Of a DNA stretch of 64,000 nt, positions 12,711-26,200 are shown one piece after another (position 1 is the first letter of the stretch; every line of letters starts with the position of its first letter). The position numbers were made by a program, and so were the translations under genes. The stretch is from Ifrita kowaldi (lineage: Eukaryota > Chordata > Aves > Passeriformes > Cinclosomatidae). The notes beneath the pieces were generated by a model. The model was not told the DNA's origin. It saw only the letters and a program-made list of their open reading frames with translations, and did no database searches. The stretch spans positions 1 through 64,000 of the forward strand of contig VZRS01000248.1 of NCBI GenBank assembly GCA_013398055.1, written 5' to 3'.

Positions 12711-14060
12711 AGCAGTTTTTGTGGAAACTTTGGATATTTTTAATTTATTGTTTTTATGATGGAACTAGAAGAAATATTCCAAAGTACAACTGTGGAGTCT
12801 CCGTCCTATTTTTCAGGAAAGGGATTATTTTTTGGTACTTCTGCTGAAGGATTGCTCCCCTCTAACTGAGCAGCATGTTGTCAGCTCCGGAAAAAAATTC
12901 AGGAAAATCCTTCTTTTACCTTCAGGTCAGGTTATGGCTGACCCTGAGAGAACTTTGTTCTCTCAGCTTTGCTGATGTCCTGGGGTGACTCAGCATGGAG
13001 ATGAGGTACCAGCCTCACACAGATGAGCCTTTAACCCATTTGTGTCTTCCAGAAATTTACTAGAAAAATCAGGAGAACCCCCAGAATTCTGCTAAATGTT
13101 TGCTACCTTAAAGCTGGAGCTGAATGTGCAGGAGTTACCTGCAGGCTGGGCTTTGCTGCACCAGTCAATCACACCTCACAAATAAGGAAGGTTGTTTTGG
13201 CAGTGGTGGTTAAGGCATCAAATTTACCCTGCACCTGGGGGAGCAGCGTGGCCCAGGGTTGAGCCTCCCAGCTGGTGGCAGCTCAGGTGTGGGAATCCTT
13301 GACCTGGGCTGTTATTTCCCAGTGCTGCTGCTTTTATTTCCCAAAATGGATGTTTTTCCCCCTCTTGTCTATTGGGAGTGTGAGCTCTGCAGGATTCTGA
13401 GCCCTAACCCAGGAACAGCTGGGCTTGGGAGCAGTTGTACTGTGAAGCTTTTGGCTCTCCTGTGTGTATTTGCATGTTTGCTCTTTCCTTTTTGCATAAC
13501 CTTTTCGTGGGTAACATTTTTATTACAAATAACGATGAAAAGGAGCAATAAATGTCCTGCCTCAAAGGACTGAACGAGGCTCTAGTGATTGGAAATGCCT
13601 AATGCCATGATGTAGCCCACAGAACTTCTCCATACTCTCATTAAATTAAAATGTCACTTATTTATGGGCCCAAATCTTCCTTATAGAAGTCAATACAGAT
13701 CCACTCCTCATCTGGGACCCCTTCCTCTCTCCCGAAAAATTGCAAGCCAAATATCACAAAAGCAGCATTAAAAATAATCTTTACCTTCCTGGAGTCAGAA
13801 ACAGACTGATGTCTCTTTAAAGTCAGGTTCTGTTGAAGCCAAAGGGAATTTTGCTTCAGTGAAAATGGAGTTGATCCAAATGTAGAATGGGAATGTAGGA
13901 AAAAAGTGGGTGCAGGAAGAGCAAAGTAGGAAAACTTCTTGAAAAGTTAAAGTAAATAAGGACTTGAAGTAGCCTGGATTCAGTTTTGTCCACTACTCTG
14001 TTTCCTTTGTCAATTTAAATTAATTAAGCTGTTAATTAGGGCACAGTCAGGTAATGAAAC

Positions 14061-17000
14061 ATATATCTAAGAAAGCCAGAAGAGTGTGTTTTGTTTTGTT
14101 TTGGTTTTTTATTCCCCTTAAATGAGCCTGTGCCTTGCAGCACAGGACTTGGATTCCTTCGGAGCTCTCAAGTGTATCCAAAACACAACTGCAGCCTGTG
14201 TGTTGGCTTTTCATTTTCTTTTTTCTTTTTGTTGTTTGAGGTCACGTGTGATCTATGCCATAACCAGGGGGAAAGGGTCAGGAACAAGAGCAGAGGGAGG
14301 TGAGAGGGGCAGCCGTGATCACATCCCCTCCTCGCCACATCAATTACAGCCCCTGTTGTCAGCACTGATGGGTGAGTGGCACCAGCACCCTCTGCTCCTT
14401 CAGAGCCAGGCTGACAAAGTCATTTTATTGCTAATGTCTCGTCTTTATGGAGAGATGTCTACAGGAGTCTTCTCACACCCAAATTCCTGTTGAGCAGTGT
14501 AGGAAAGAAAATAGCTTGTCTCTTATCCTACATTGATTAATACTTATGAATTATGTGATTATTTCTGCCTGATGCCATAGTTAAATTTTAAAATGCTTAT
14601 GTTAGTCCTGGTGTTGCTGTCCCTGCTGTAAAACATGGGGGTTGTGCACAGGGAGGAGTTTGGCTTTCCAGTTTCCTGACCCCTTGTACGGGGAAATCAT
14701 ATTCCCTTCCTCTTCCTGACAGGAGAGCAGGGCACTTCTGAGGTCTTCCTGGAATCACTGCAGCAAGTTGTGATGTGAATAATAGATGACATGAGAATCC
14801 CTGCCCAGCTAAGAGAGAACAGTACAGCATGGTGCAGTTTTCCTGTTGCACTGAGACACTGAGCTGAAAGCATCCAAGCAGTCATCTGCAATTAGAAACT
14901 AAATAAAAGCACCTGATAAGAAAGAAAAGCTCTCATACATTGCTATGCTCTGACTGGAGATAGTGAAGTACCAGGTCTTTGTTCTGACAACAAATCTTCT
15001 CCTTGGGAAATCTTTGTCCCTATATTGCAGAGAAAGCAACAGCCTACCTTTTACATCTTGCCTTTCTCATTCCCCTCCAGCTCTCAAGGAAACCTGTTTG
15101 CAGTGCAGAGCCTGATCTGTAAGGTGGCAGTCCCAGCTTCTGAGGCTGTCCCAAGCCTTATCCCACTGCCCCTCTGCCCTGTTGGGTCTCTGCCTCGTGC
15201 AGAGCTTGAGCTGCCATCGCCCTCATTTGCTCCCTCCCTTAAAGTAGGCCTTGGTGCTGTAACCCCCTTGTCCTTGAGGGGATAAAAAGCCCCCTTGGCT
15301 CCTTGCAGGTGTGGTGGCAATGGCAGAGGGGGAGAGGATGCACAGACAGGCTGTGATCACCCACAGCCCCTTCCATCCAAGGGGCTGCTGTCTCATCCCT
15401 CCTGCCCTGACCCTGCCCTTGGAAACAGGGCTAAAGAGAGGCTTCCCCTGTTATTTCCCAGGCTTAGCTGCATTAGCTAGTGTGGCATCTTCCCGGAAAT
15501 TTCAGAGCCCTTCTGAATACTCTCATTTTTTTAGTCATCAATTTAATGATGGAGTCATCCTTGTCTGGTGGGAGACCCTTTCGTGTCACTATATCAGATT
15601 TTCTTCTGATCTTCCTGAAGCTTTTTTCCCCACCTCCATTCTGGCTTATTCTTCTCACATTGACATGGGTTGTTTGTTTTTTTCATGCTCCTCTTCCCCT
15701 CAGGGCGTTCTGTGACCCTACTATCTATCTTTCTGTATTTTCATTTTTCTTTGTGTTTTTCCTGCTTTGGCATCTTTGCTTCATTGCACACCCTGCTCAT
15801 GTTCCCTCTGTGCTTGCTATCCCCTTCATACTCTGTGCTCTTTCATCTTTTCCTTATAGATCACCTATGCCTGCTCAGTAATTTATTTCAGGATTTCTAA
15901 TTGCAAAAATATACGTATTTCACTTTCTCTTTTTAATTAATTTTAATGTACTTACTTAGGTGACATCTTGAACCCATCAAACATAAACCCCTCAGCAGAA
16001 AAGAGCAGGTGAAATTACTAAATCAAATTCAGTAGAGAATGAGCAAGAAGTAGCTTCACATCTTACATAGAGGCATAGCCTTAGTAAAAGTTGCATTATT
16101 AAGTAGAATTTCTAGCTTGATCTTTGTTCTTTCCTCTTCCCTCATTTTTTTTGAAAGCCAATAGGAAAGGGAGTGTGTAAATGAAATCAGTATTTTCTAC
16201 CTCTCTTGGTTAGGGAAGGTTTTTTTCTTGTCAGCCCTGAAGGTCACAAGGGCAGAGCAGAATATAAATGACTCTGAAAATATTTAGATTTCATAAAATT
16301 CCAGCATGTACACTTAACATGCTGTCTTTGATTGGACTCTGCATTCCCAAACTTCCTAAGCAAATTAGGTGCTCTGTGCTGCAGACCTGAGAAAGATTAG
16401 TGACATTTAAAAAGTGGCTATTTGGAGGGAAATACATCCTAATGATGACCATAAGTCTTTTGTGTCTATTCATGAATTCATGAGGTTGGCCTAGTGCATC
16501 GAGAATGAACTCTAGGGACAATAAACAGAAACTTAGAAATGGTGAAATATGAATTGCTAATGAGGTTCTTCAACCCAGGGCTTGTGTTGGAGTCTCTTTG
16601 CTTACCTGGCTGGTGGGTCAGTGAAGGCATTGCAAATGATTTCACTTGGTGGAGATAAAATAGGTTAAACAGGTCTGGGGTTTTCATTTCAGCTTCAAAG
16701 TTGTCATTTCAAATTCAGCAAAGCACAGTTCAGCACACAGGAAAGTTAATTTGCTGGGTGTCTCTGTAAGTAGTTTCCTCTTTCTAATTTGTACCTCAAT
16801 ATCTACACGTGTTTTCCTTCAGAATTTTATATTACTTTTAATAGGTTGGATTTTCTTAGGCTGATTTGGACTGAAGCTGAGAAGATTCAGCTCTGCAGAA
16901 TTTAAGTGGCTGCAATTATGTACACAGCTAATCCATCAACCAGAAGTTCAGTGCGGATCATCAGAGGAAGGACTTATGGTCTGTTCTGTCTTCTGTAATT

Positions 17001-20000
17001 TGCTTTTTCCGATTACATATTGTCATTGTTACAACTGACAGCATTAAACATGGATTCTGGTTTTGTCATCGCTGTTTTCCCTGCTTCGCTGTTCTAAATG
17101 AGGTTTGGAGTTATTGCAGCAGTGAGCAGGACCTGTGAGGAACCAGAGATGCATTTATGTATCAGCTGCTGCAAACCTGACTCACGCCCGCTGCAGTGTG
17201 GCTCTGTAGCTGGGATGGGATGTGATGTAGAGCAAAAGTCAAATTTTGCAGAAATTTGAAGTAATTCTTCCAAACACACATTTTTGAAGTCTGTAGCAAA
17301 GCTGGGAAGAAAAACAAGTTGCTGCAGCCAGTTCATCTCTGCTCTAAGAAAGGGTCCCTCACTTGTTTGCGTATTAGCTCTTCAAAGATTCTAAAGGACT
17401 TTGCATAGAGCCACATTTGGCCTCTTTTTCTGAGAGCAGAATTCCTTTTCCCATCTTGTCTTGTACCTGCAGGCTTTGTTTGCAAAGTACCTTGCATTCC
17501 ACCTGCTGCAAACTTCTCGGGAGACCCGGGCCACTCTGCATGTTCCTGGGCTGCATGCTGGATTGGAACTCACTGCCTTTCATAGAAAATACTTGGTGGT
17601 GAAACATAATTAATTCTAGAAGTGGTTTAATTGCTTTCCCTTTGAGAGTTCTTGCTCTGTTGGGGCCTTGCTTATTTCTTGAGCCAAGAGGGCATGGTTT
17701 GATGGTCAAAGCTGCCTACAATTGGTGTAGGATTTGTGTATTAAAGTCCAGCTCTGCTGCTGGCAGTGGGCAGAGCCCAGAGGAAAAGCGCTGGAAGATG
17801 ACAAAAGTATTCCAGTTTCATAGGTGTTACAGCCTATGAAGCAGGGGTCTCACATCTTCCACAACTGGGTCGTATGTGTGAATTGCAAGCCCTTTTTTTA
17901 ATTTCTGAGAAAGAACCAGTGACAATTTACAGAGGATGAAAAGGGGCAAGTAGGGAGAGGATTATTTTTATAAGGGCAGTGAAAGTATTCTTAACTTTGC
18001 TGTCGAATGGTCTGGTGATCTTAGTAAGTTTATAGCTGAGGTGGATAGAGGTGAGCCATTGTTTAAGAAGCCTGGGATGAAATAAGCTAGAAAATGAGAG
18101 TATATAACTGTATGAAGAATCCAAATGAAATTAGTGAAATTGGTCTACCTGCCTAGGGATGACTTAAGGTTGGGCAAAGATGTACCTGCCATCAAAATAA
18201 GTTAGTTTCTAGGATCTGCAATGGGAGAGAGGGAGGGAGAGAGGAAAGTCTGCCTGCAAAATGCAGAGCAGCAGTTTGATACTGCAGCTATGACACATCC
18301 TCCCTGGTACATGTTCTGGTGAGACGCTCCAGCACTTATGAATAATTCAGGCCCCTGAGAGGAGGCCATTAGACACTGACCCAGCACAGGCCTGGGCCCA
18401 TCAGTCTCTGTTTCTGAAGGAAGCTCGGGCTGTAGCAGCATCCCTTTGAAAGCACCAACACAAGACACTTTTGATTTGCAAGCTAAAGCGGCCCGCAAGT
18501 AGGGAAATCAATTCCAACACAAAATGACACGTGAGTTTTATTAAGTCAGCATCGTCTAGCCTGCATTATTTAATAGTATGAGCTCCTCTGACCTCTGTGA
18601 AGAGTTAAGCTGCATGAGCAGCATAATGTATGCTTCAGCTTAGCTCCAGAAGTCAGTGAAGAGTTAAGGTAGAAAAAGTCTGGCAAAGTGGATTTACCTT
18701 CTATTTATGTCCTGGAATAACAAGCAGGTGAAATGTAAAATCTCAGGTCCAGCAAAGAGTTGTAAAGAAGATCAGGTGCTTCCTTTCAGTACATTTGGTT
18801 GACATCAGCTCTGTTTTCTTTGACCCATCCCCCTTTTTTCCCCTCTCGCAAATCCCCTCCTCTGGTAGCCTTTTGGCTCTGATGAGAGTAAGAAGTTTGC
18901 CAAAAGCCATTCTTTCCTGACGTTTTGGATCTTGTGTCCTAGACATGAGTTGAAAGGCTGCATTTTGGAAAGCAAAACAATGTACATAAACACCATGAGA
19001 AAATGGATTTTTTTTCCTTCATACTATTAACATTTGAAGATTGCAACATTTTTTAATCAGCTCAGAAGATACTTGGAACTTTGAAAGTTCAGGAATGGAC
19101 GAGGGGGTGCCATGCTGAGGAGCGGCCAATAGCTGGGAGATACTTTCACCTGATGTGGGAGACAGAGATTGTAGTGTCTGCTATTGGCTGTGTAGGATGT
19201 GTCTCCAAACTCTCTGTATTTGGCTGGAAATCTTGCAGTTGATAATGCATCCTTGACAAGAGTGTCATTAAAACTACTGAAAAACAACAGTTTTAGCATA
19301 TGGGATGTTTTTCTGCTGAGGAAAAAATGAGCTTTTGAGTGTCTTTTTTTTTTACCCTGAATTAAAGATGTGTGAAACTTCTCAGTCCAAAGTTTCGTCC
19401 CCCTAAAAATGTTCATTTTGCTGGTTTATTTTGGCTGCAAATATTTTACCTTATAAATGAAATGCTTTAGTATAATATTTCAAATGGGCATTTCATTTTA
19501 ACATTTTCTGTACATTCAGGTGGTTTTAAATTTTTTTCAGCACAGATTAGAAAAATAAAGTCTTTCTGATGAACTTTTTTTTCTTTTTTCATACTTTCTG
19601 TTCAGCCAGGAATGTGGAAAATCAATTATTCACATTATTCTATTTGAGTGAAGGCTTAGGTCAGGTTAGTTCTTCCTTTACCCTGCCATTCCAATTATTT
19701 TATAATATATGCAAATTCCCTTTGGCTCTTTGGCTCTCTGATAGTCTAGTCTGTCAAACCTTGGCTGCCTAATTGCATTAAAAATGAGACTCATCAGGCA
19801 AATAAGATACAATTCTACCCTTAACAGTTCTAATTGTTAAGAAGGCTTGAGCAATTGTTAAAGAGACACATTCTTTGACAATATTTTTTTATTTTTTTTC
19901 CCTACAGATAATGACTTTACTGTGCACTTCTACTCCTAGAAGCAGAGGGTAATGTTACCTTTCAGCTCTTAGAACTTTCCCTACCAGAAATGTGTGAGGC

Positions 20001-20243
20001 TCCTAATTCTGGGTATGTGCAATCCCTGTCCCAACAAGAAAAGCTCTGAGCCTGAGGATGGGGCTCTGAGTCACTTGTTTCCTTCAGTAGTGAAGCCATT
20101 TCCCCAGGGACTTCAGTTTCGCAAGCCCAGCTCTACCCTCTTGATGAAGGAATCCCATGACTTGGACCACAACAAGTTTTTCATTTATTTCGGATACAAT
20201 TAAAAGCAAAGAAATTTAGCGTGTAATTCTCTGGCAAACTGCA
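14061..20243. other. Noncoding interval with a pyrimidine-rich sector
   Basis: No gene is supported. From about 14,090 to 15,900 the plus strand is strongly C/T-biased, which suppresses stop codons and creates several overlapping hydrophobic frames, including ones of 134 and 133 codons at 15,311-15,715 and 15,480-15,881. From 15,900 to 20,240 the sequence is ordinary AT-rich DNA. A repeated word 'gtgaagagttaag' occurs near 18,597 and 18,656, and T runs lie near 19,343-19,352 and 19,883-19,899. Confidence 0.55.
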
Positions 20244-20281
20244 CCCCCTCCTCCCACCCCCCCACCATCACCCCCTAACCC
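20244..20281 (-). other. G-quadruplex-capable tract (C-rich on plus strand)
   Basis: The plus strand has C runs at 20244-20248, 20253-20255, 20257-20263, 20271-20275 and 20279-20281. On the reverse strand these become five runs of three or more G. Any four consecutive runs have loops of 1-7 bases, which fits the standard G3+N1-7 pattern. The complementary strand could form an i-motif. The motif is directly visible; folding and function are inferred. It stands alone, with no CpG island or visible promoter around it. Confidence 0.75.
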
Positions 20282-23200
20282 TTATGCTTGTTTTCCAAAT
20301 TTGGGTAATGATGAGACTCAAGGGAGATGTGAATTATAACTTGTCTGTGGCTTGGCTAATGAAGAAGGAACAGACTTCATTTCCATCTGGACTGTGTTTT
20401 TATTTGTTTTCTCTGCTTTATTTAAAGGCAGCTGAATTTCTTTAAAAAAAATATTGCATAAGTAAATTAACCTGAGCATGCTGGTGGTGGAGTGTGACTC
20501 CCAGGCAGTCCTTGTCCACACAAATACTTGTTGCTTACACAAGATGTGTTGGCAATAGGAGAATATTTTCAAGCTGTACAGGGTTGTGAGGGTTTGCTTA
20601 CAGAGTTTTACACATGGATTCTCTCTGTGATGTTTTTGCTAAGCGGAGTGCCCAAAAATTCCTTCTACAGGGAAAATAAAAGGTTGTAAGTGTAAGGCAG
20701 CCCTGGCTTTGGAGCTGAAAGGAGATAATTTGTGTAGACACACAGCTGGGAAAGCTGATCACTCCCCTTTTAACTTAGTTTATTCCATTGAGCTGAGAGC
20801 AAGAGCTGAATGCCCTTTTCAGGCTTTCCGAAAAGATACAAGGGTCTGGAAAGACCAACACCTGATAAATGGGAATGGAAGCACAGTTTGAGAGGCTAAC
20901 AGAGACACAGTGAGGACAAGCAGACAATTAGCAGCAGTTCAGCAGTTTACACTCTTTCAGGATTAGTTTCTGACTGTGGAATACTATTCCCGGGTAAATG
21001 CGTTAGTTTGGCATCATCCGGTTCTTCCTCAATCCACTGATGCGCTCCCCTGGGTGCTGAGGAGGGTCCCACATCTGTAGGGATTTCCCTGCAGGCTCCA
21101 GGAAGGCTCGTGGTGGCTTTGGAACCCTGCAGTGAAGCGTGAGGGCCACTTCCACACTGCAAAACCTCAGCACCAGCTGTAATATCTTATTCATCTTCTG
21201 ACAAAATTAAAATCAATTTGCAGCTTTGTTGTAGGAGATACAAAAGAACACTTGGATGGGCTTCTCATGCTTTTCTTCTGCTTCAAAGTGACCATCAATC
21301 TCCACAAAACGTTTTGATATGTCTTACATCATCACACCAGAATATTCATATGGTTGTAGCTTTGGCAGGGATGGTGTCAAAATGGAGCTGGGGTAGAAAA
21401 AAGATACTGAAGTGGCTCTGTGGAAGAAACAGTTTAATATTGTTATGTACCTACCAACTTGTTTCATTTCCCTGTCTGAAATTTATCCCCAGAGGACAGA
21501 AAACCCTCCAAAAATCCTATTGAGGTCCCATTTTGAGATATCAAAGGAGACCTCTCTGAGCAGAAAGCCAGAACACAAATTCCTTCCTGTTCACATTATT
21601 CATCCCATTTACCATTATTAGAACCCGTTGAGAAAGGCTCTGTTTTTGCTTTTCTCTGGGCTTTGCATTCACTCTTCCAGTTTGCCTTGCTGGAGGCGGA
21701 GGCCATTTAATCTCCAGCTCCAAACCCAGAGTGCACACAGCATGCTGCCTCTCTGCACGCCACACCCCGCCCATCAGCCTGCAATCTGTGTGTGAGGGGG
21801 CACTTTTGTTCTTTCTCAGATTGATTTTTCTTTAATCTGACACAAGATGTGTAGACAGAGAGGACGCAGCTGTTGGAGCAGCACAAAACCGAGCACGTGC
21901 AGTGATGGAGAGCAGCAACGCATCCTGTCTGCTATCAGGCCTTGGTGTACATTATGTCATGTTTGCTGCCTGCTTCTCTAGGAGGAATTTAAAAAAATAT
22001 TCAGGAAAGAGCCATTTTTACCATGCTCTCATGAGAAACAACTGTGCCTGACCCTTCATTGCTATCATTGCTATGATTCCCCTCATGAATTAGATCACAT
22101 GTGAAGCCTTTCCTTTTTGTGGTTTTGGGGTATTTTTTGCATTTAATAAGGTGCCAAGCAATTTGTCCCAGTTCTGTAGCTGATTTATTTAAATACCTTG
22201 TCTCAATTCCTGAAGCTTGCTAAAATATATGTCAATCTTATCAAATCCTGTTACACTGCTTCCTTGTTGACCGTATGGTGACAAAGTTCTGAGAAAGGAA
22301 ATAGATTTAGGAAAAAAAACAATGAGAATTGTTCCTGGTTCTGAGTGATATATTGGGTTTACTCAGTTCCTACTGTTTCCTGAAAGGGCACTCTGGAGAG
22401 TAAATTACTCTGTTAATGGTCTAAAGACCTGTGCCTAAAATAGCTTCTGTCCTACTGTTAATAAATAATCTGCAAACATGTCACACTTCTCAGCTTTTCA
22501 TTATATTAGGGAGAATGCAGGCTTTTCACAGTCGTGTCCCTGGGTATGCATTTAGTTTTATCTATCTTCCCTGATACACCAATAAATAGGACTTTTCTCC
22601 CAAACTTTAATTCAATGAAAAGACTTGCATTGGTCGTGTTCCTAAGCTTTTCTTTTTCAAAAAAAACCCAACAACCCAAACCCATAATCAGTTGTTCCTC
22701 AAACGAGCACGGGCCTTTTATTTTTCCTTTATTTTTTTAGTTTTTAAAATTCATTTTGATTAACAAGCCTGAGAACAATTTAAAAAAAATTTCTCTGGTA
22801 CTGAGGTCACAGGACCGTCTCAGAGTCTCAGCTCCCGCACCTTAATGAAATGAATTGGTGTATGGGAGCCACATGTCCCATGGCAAGCACATATTGGGTG
22901 AACTAAGATCAAACTGCTGTCACTTTTTGGCTTACAAACAATCCAGAACTTGCTGACACTGAAAAAAATGAACAGGCTGAAAGCACAAGCAAGAAAGGGA
23001 TTATCTTGATCCATGGATGCTTCTCCTCGGAATGTACAAACAGTACAGATGACAACACCTTACAGCTAAATGGGCTTTTTGTCACTGGTGTAGACTGAGT
23101 GATGTTCCCCTGTTCCACTGTAATTCTGACTGTGTAGCTACCCTAGAAAGATGGGGTTTGGCTTCAAAGAGCTGTTTTATTTCTCTTTTCCTCTCATCTC

Positions 23201-26200
23201 TGGTCATTCCCCTTTCATATTCCTGATTTATTCCTCTTGCACTGTCCCATCCCTTTGTGGCACCTCTGAACTGTCAGCAGACCTGGCAGGGAGGTGAGAG
23301 ACAGGGACGGTTTCACTTCTTGATGTTCTTTGTTCCTGCCCTCCACGCAGGTCACATCCATCCTCTGTGGGATGTCAGCGTGGGGCAAACCACTCTGGAA
23401 TGGCCTTCGGGGCTCCGTGTGTTTTGGGGTGGTGAATCCCTGGCTGTGGGGTATGGAACCTCGGGGTGGTGGCTGCATTTCCTCCCAAGATCTCGGGGCT
23501 GCGCTATAAAATGTTCCCATTAAAAAAAGAAGTGGGTTTTCTCATCTTGTTATCCTTCAAAATATTTCTCATCCGACAGCATTTAGGAGCTGATTGTCTG
23601 GAGCAGTTTGAGGTACTGGGCACTGCTCACTCGCTGGTTGCAGTTTGCTTCAAAATTTCTTAATGGAGACAGAAAACCTTTTATCTGAAGAGACCTGAAA
23701 AGTGCTCTGCAAATAGCAATTAACCTTCACGCCATTCCAGTCAGTTGTCAGCTGTTAACCTTGAAAGCTCTCTCCTGACTGCTTTGCCTCTGTGTGTTTG
23801 GTGCTTGAACCTTGATTTAACATGGGAGATGTTACCACGCTGTTTGTTAAAACCCTTTCTTGACCCAGGGAGAAATTCGGGGTTTGGAGGTCATTTTGGT
23901 TTGTAATATAAAGGGGAAAAGGAAAGTTTTGTGGACCCCAGTGGATTCTGAGTGGAGAAGGGAAAGGATAAGTCAGCATTTGACTTCTTTTTTTTCTCAT
24001 CCTTTCTTTTCTTTCCAAATGGGTCTATCAGTAACACTTTCAATATATTAAAGGTTTCTTTAGGGCTTTGCAGTGCAGAGCTCTGATTGATTGCTGCAGT
24101 TGAGGCTTGCAAATCTCTCAGGATGCCCTGGCTCAAAACAAGCGTCTCTCTTGGCGAAATATTTTAACCTGATCAATTACTGCTCCTTTTGTTTATATTT
24201 TAATTACGCTGTGAACAGTGGAAACAGGCAGCTGAGAGCTGATCTGATATCTGCAGGTCTCTTCCTGCTCTGCCTTTGAGGAATGAGGTTAGACCTTAAG
24301 AACTGTATGACACTGGTCGTGTTTGCTGCCATCCTGTGTTCCACCGAAACAATCAGCTGCACCAGGATAACACTGGGTTAATCTGTGCCCAACCAGACTC
24401 CCAGCTTGCACATCTCCCTAACATACACTTATTAGCTGGAAGGACTGCAGTAGCTCTCCTGCCTCAGTTTTATTGTCTTTTCCAACACTAAAATGCTGTG
24501 TGATGTTGAGCCATCACCAAGTTTCTCTGCACCTCAGTTTTCAGCCCCAAAGGAGAGCGACAATATTAACCTGCTCTTCAGGGGGAATACAAAGGTGAAT
24601 TACTATCTGCAAAGTATTTATAGATTCAAAGGTGGAAAGTGCTTTTTTTCCTGTCACGAGCTTAGCCACAGAATGCCCCAGTTTTTAAATCTCATTTAAA
24701 CAAAAAGGTAGGCTGTTTTGGTTTTTTTCTGTAGTTCCCGGGCTGCAAGGAGATAGATATTTATGCCATGCTAAAATAAATTAACTGGGTATTCAGGTAG
24801 TGAAGGTGGATGAGGGCTATCCCTGACTCTGGGCCTCTAACGTATTTTTATTTTCCTCAGTACTCTAGAGACGTTTTCCTTCACTGAAGTTTATAAGAGA
24901 AATGGGAATGGTTTGGTGCTGATAGTGGATTCAGGAGAATGAATAAATTAAAGTGGAAAGCTGATGCTTCTGAAATAAGATTACTAGAAATCAGGAGAAC
25001 TTGTACTGTTTAGTGCACTGTGATGTGGGCAATTTAATTATTGCCGAGTAGCAAAGGTGAGAAGAAAAGCTGGTGGTGTTGATGACACATTAAATAGCTG
25101 GGGATGGCAGTGGTGGAGTGTTCACAAAAGCCAGCCCAGCACTAACAAGCTCCTGTTTTCCTCCAAATATTTAATTGCAGACTGTAATACTAATAGCTGT
25201 TTGTGCTCCATTCCTGTTGCTGCTTATCCTACAGGTAAAATACACAAGGTCACTGAGCTGGGCCATTTGCCAAGGAAGTATAATTGCAAAATCTTTATTA
25301 AAGAAGAGGAAACACTGAGAGCAATGTGTCTCTAGGAATGGATTACATTTTCTTCTAATTATCCAGAAATATGAAAGCTGTGTGCAGGGGAATTACTGCA
25401 AGAATTAGCATGAGATTATGCGTTCACCCATTTTAACTAGGGCCAAATTTACAAAGCAACTGTGATCTACTTATGGATTGCTGCCACCAGGGACTGAACT
25501 GCATCACAGTTGTTTGGGGGGGCTGGATCTGCCAAGGTCTGATTTAGCAGCTTGTCCTCTGTGCTGAGCTCAGCCTGAAAGGGTGAGCAGCATCCTCTGC
25601 CAGCGACGTGAGCAGCTACCTGAGCAGGGCTACTCTCTCAGGGCTTCAAATATTCATACACTGGTGGTACAAGCTCATGCCTTTTTGAACCAGAGAGAGT
25701 CTTTGATGCTCATGAAATGCATATTTTAAAGATTTCTATTCTGTTCTGTCATAGCACTCCAGGGATACCGTAAAGGGCTGGTGAGGAATTGGGTGTGCAT
25801 CTTACGTATGGGAAAACTGCAACTGAGAGAACTGAGATTGCAAACTTCTTTAAATCAGATACTTCACTTTAAAAACATCTGAAAAGGAAACAAATGCCCA
25901 CAAATTTCACTTTCTACCTGTTTTCTAGGGGTGGCAATGAGCTATTGCTCCAAGACTGTTTTTACCCATTATGTGTTTGCTCATTTTTGGTATTTTTTGT
26001 ATGCAAATAATGCTGGGATTCAGGAGCAGACAAGTTTACAGACATCACCTTGTACTACTGTTGCTCACTAGCCTCTCATTAGTATTTGTTTCTTGCTGTA
26101 GGTGCAGATATGCTTTGATTTTTCCATTCTTATAAGGACTTTGTGTCAGCAGGAGGCCATCAGAGGGAACATTCTTCTCCCAGACTCACTGGAGTTTGTT

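Larger units (their letters stand above)
6673..14060. other. Noncoding interval, AT-rich unique sequence
   Basis: No gene is supported across this 7.4 kb. Frames of 60-112 codons appear on both strands but overlap one another in conflicting frames and show no domain. A/T homopolymer patches occur at 9355-9425 and 9889-9901. Three blocks that look more constrained than their surroundings (8430-8660, 10720-10990, 12500-12710) are listed separately. The 13,240-13,480 part is mildly GC-richer but lacks CpG clustering. Confidence 0.55.

Noticed and set aside
15311..15881. Overlapping 134-, 133- and 76-codon hydrophobic frames resembling a membrane protein
   Set aside because: Three frames on the same strand are open together because the DNA is C/T-rich; the Phe/Leu/Ser-rich peptides follow from composition, not from selection.
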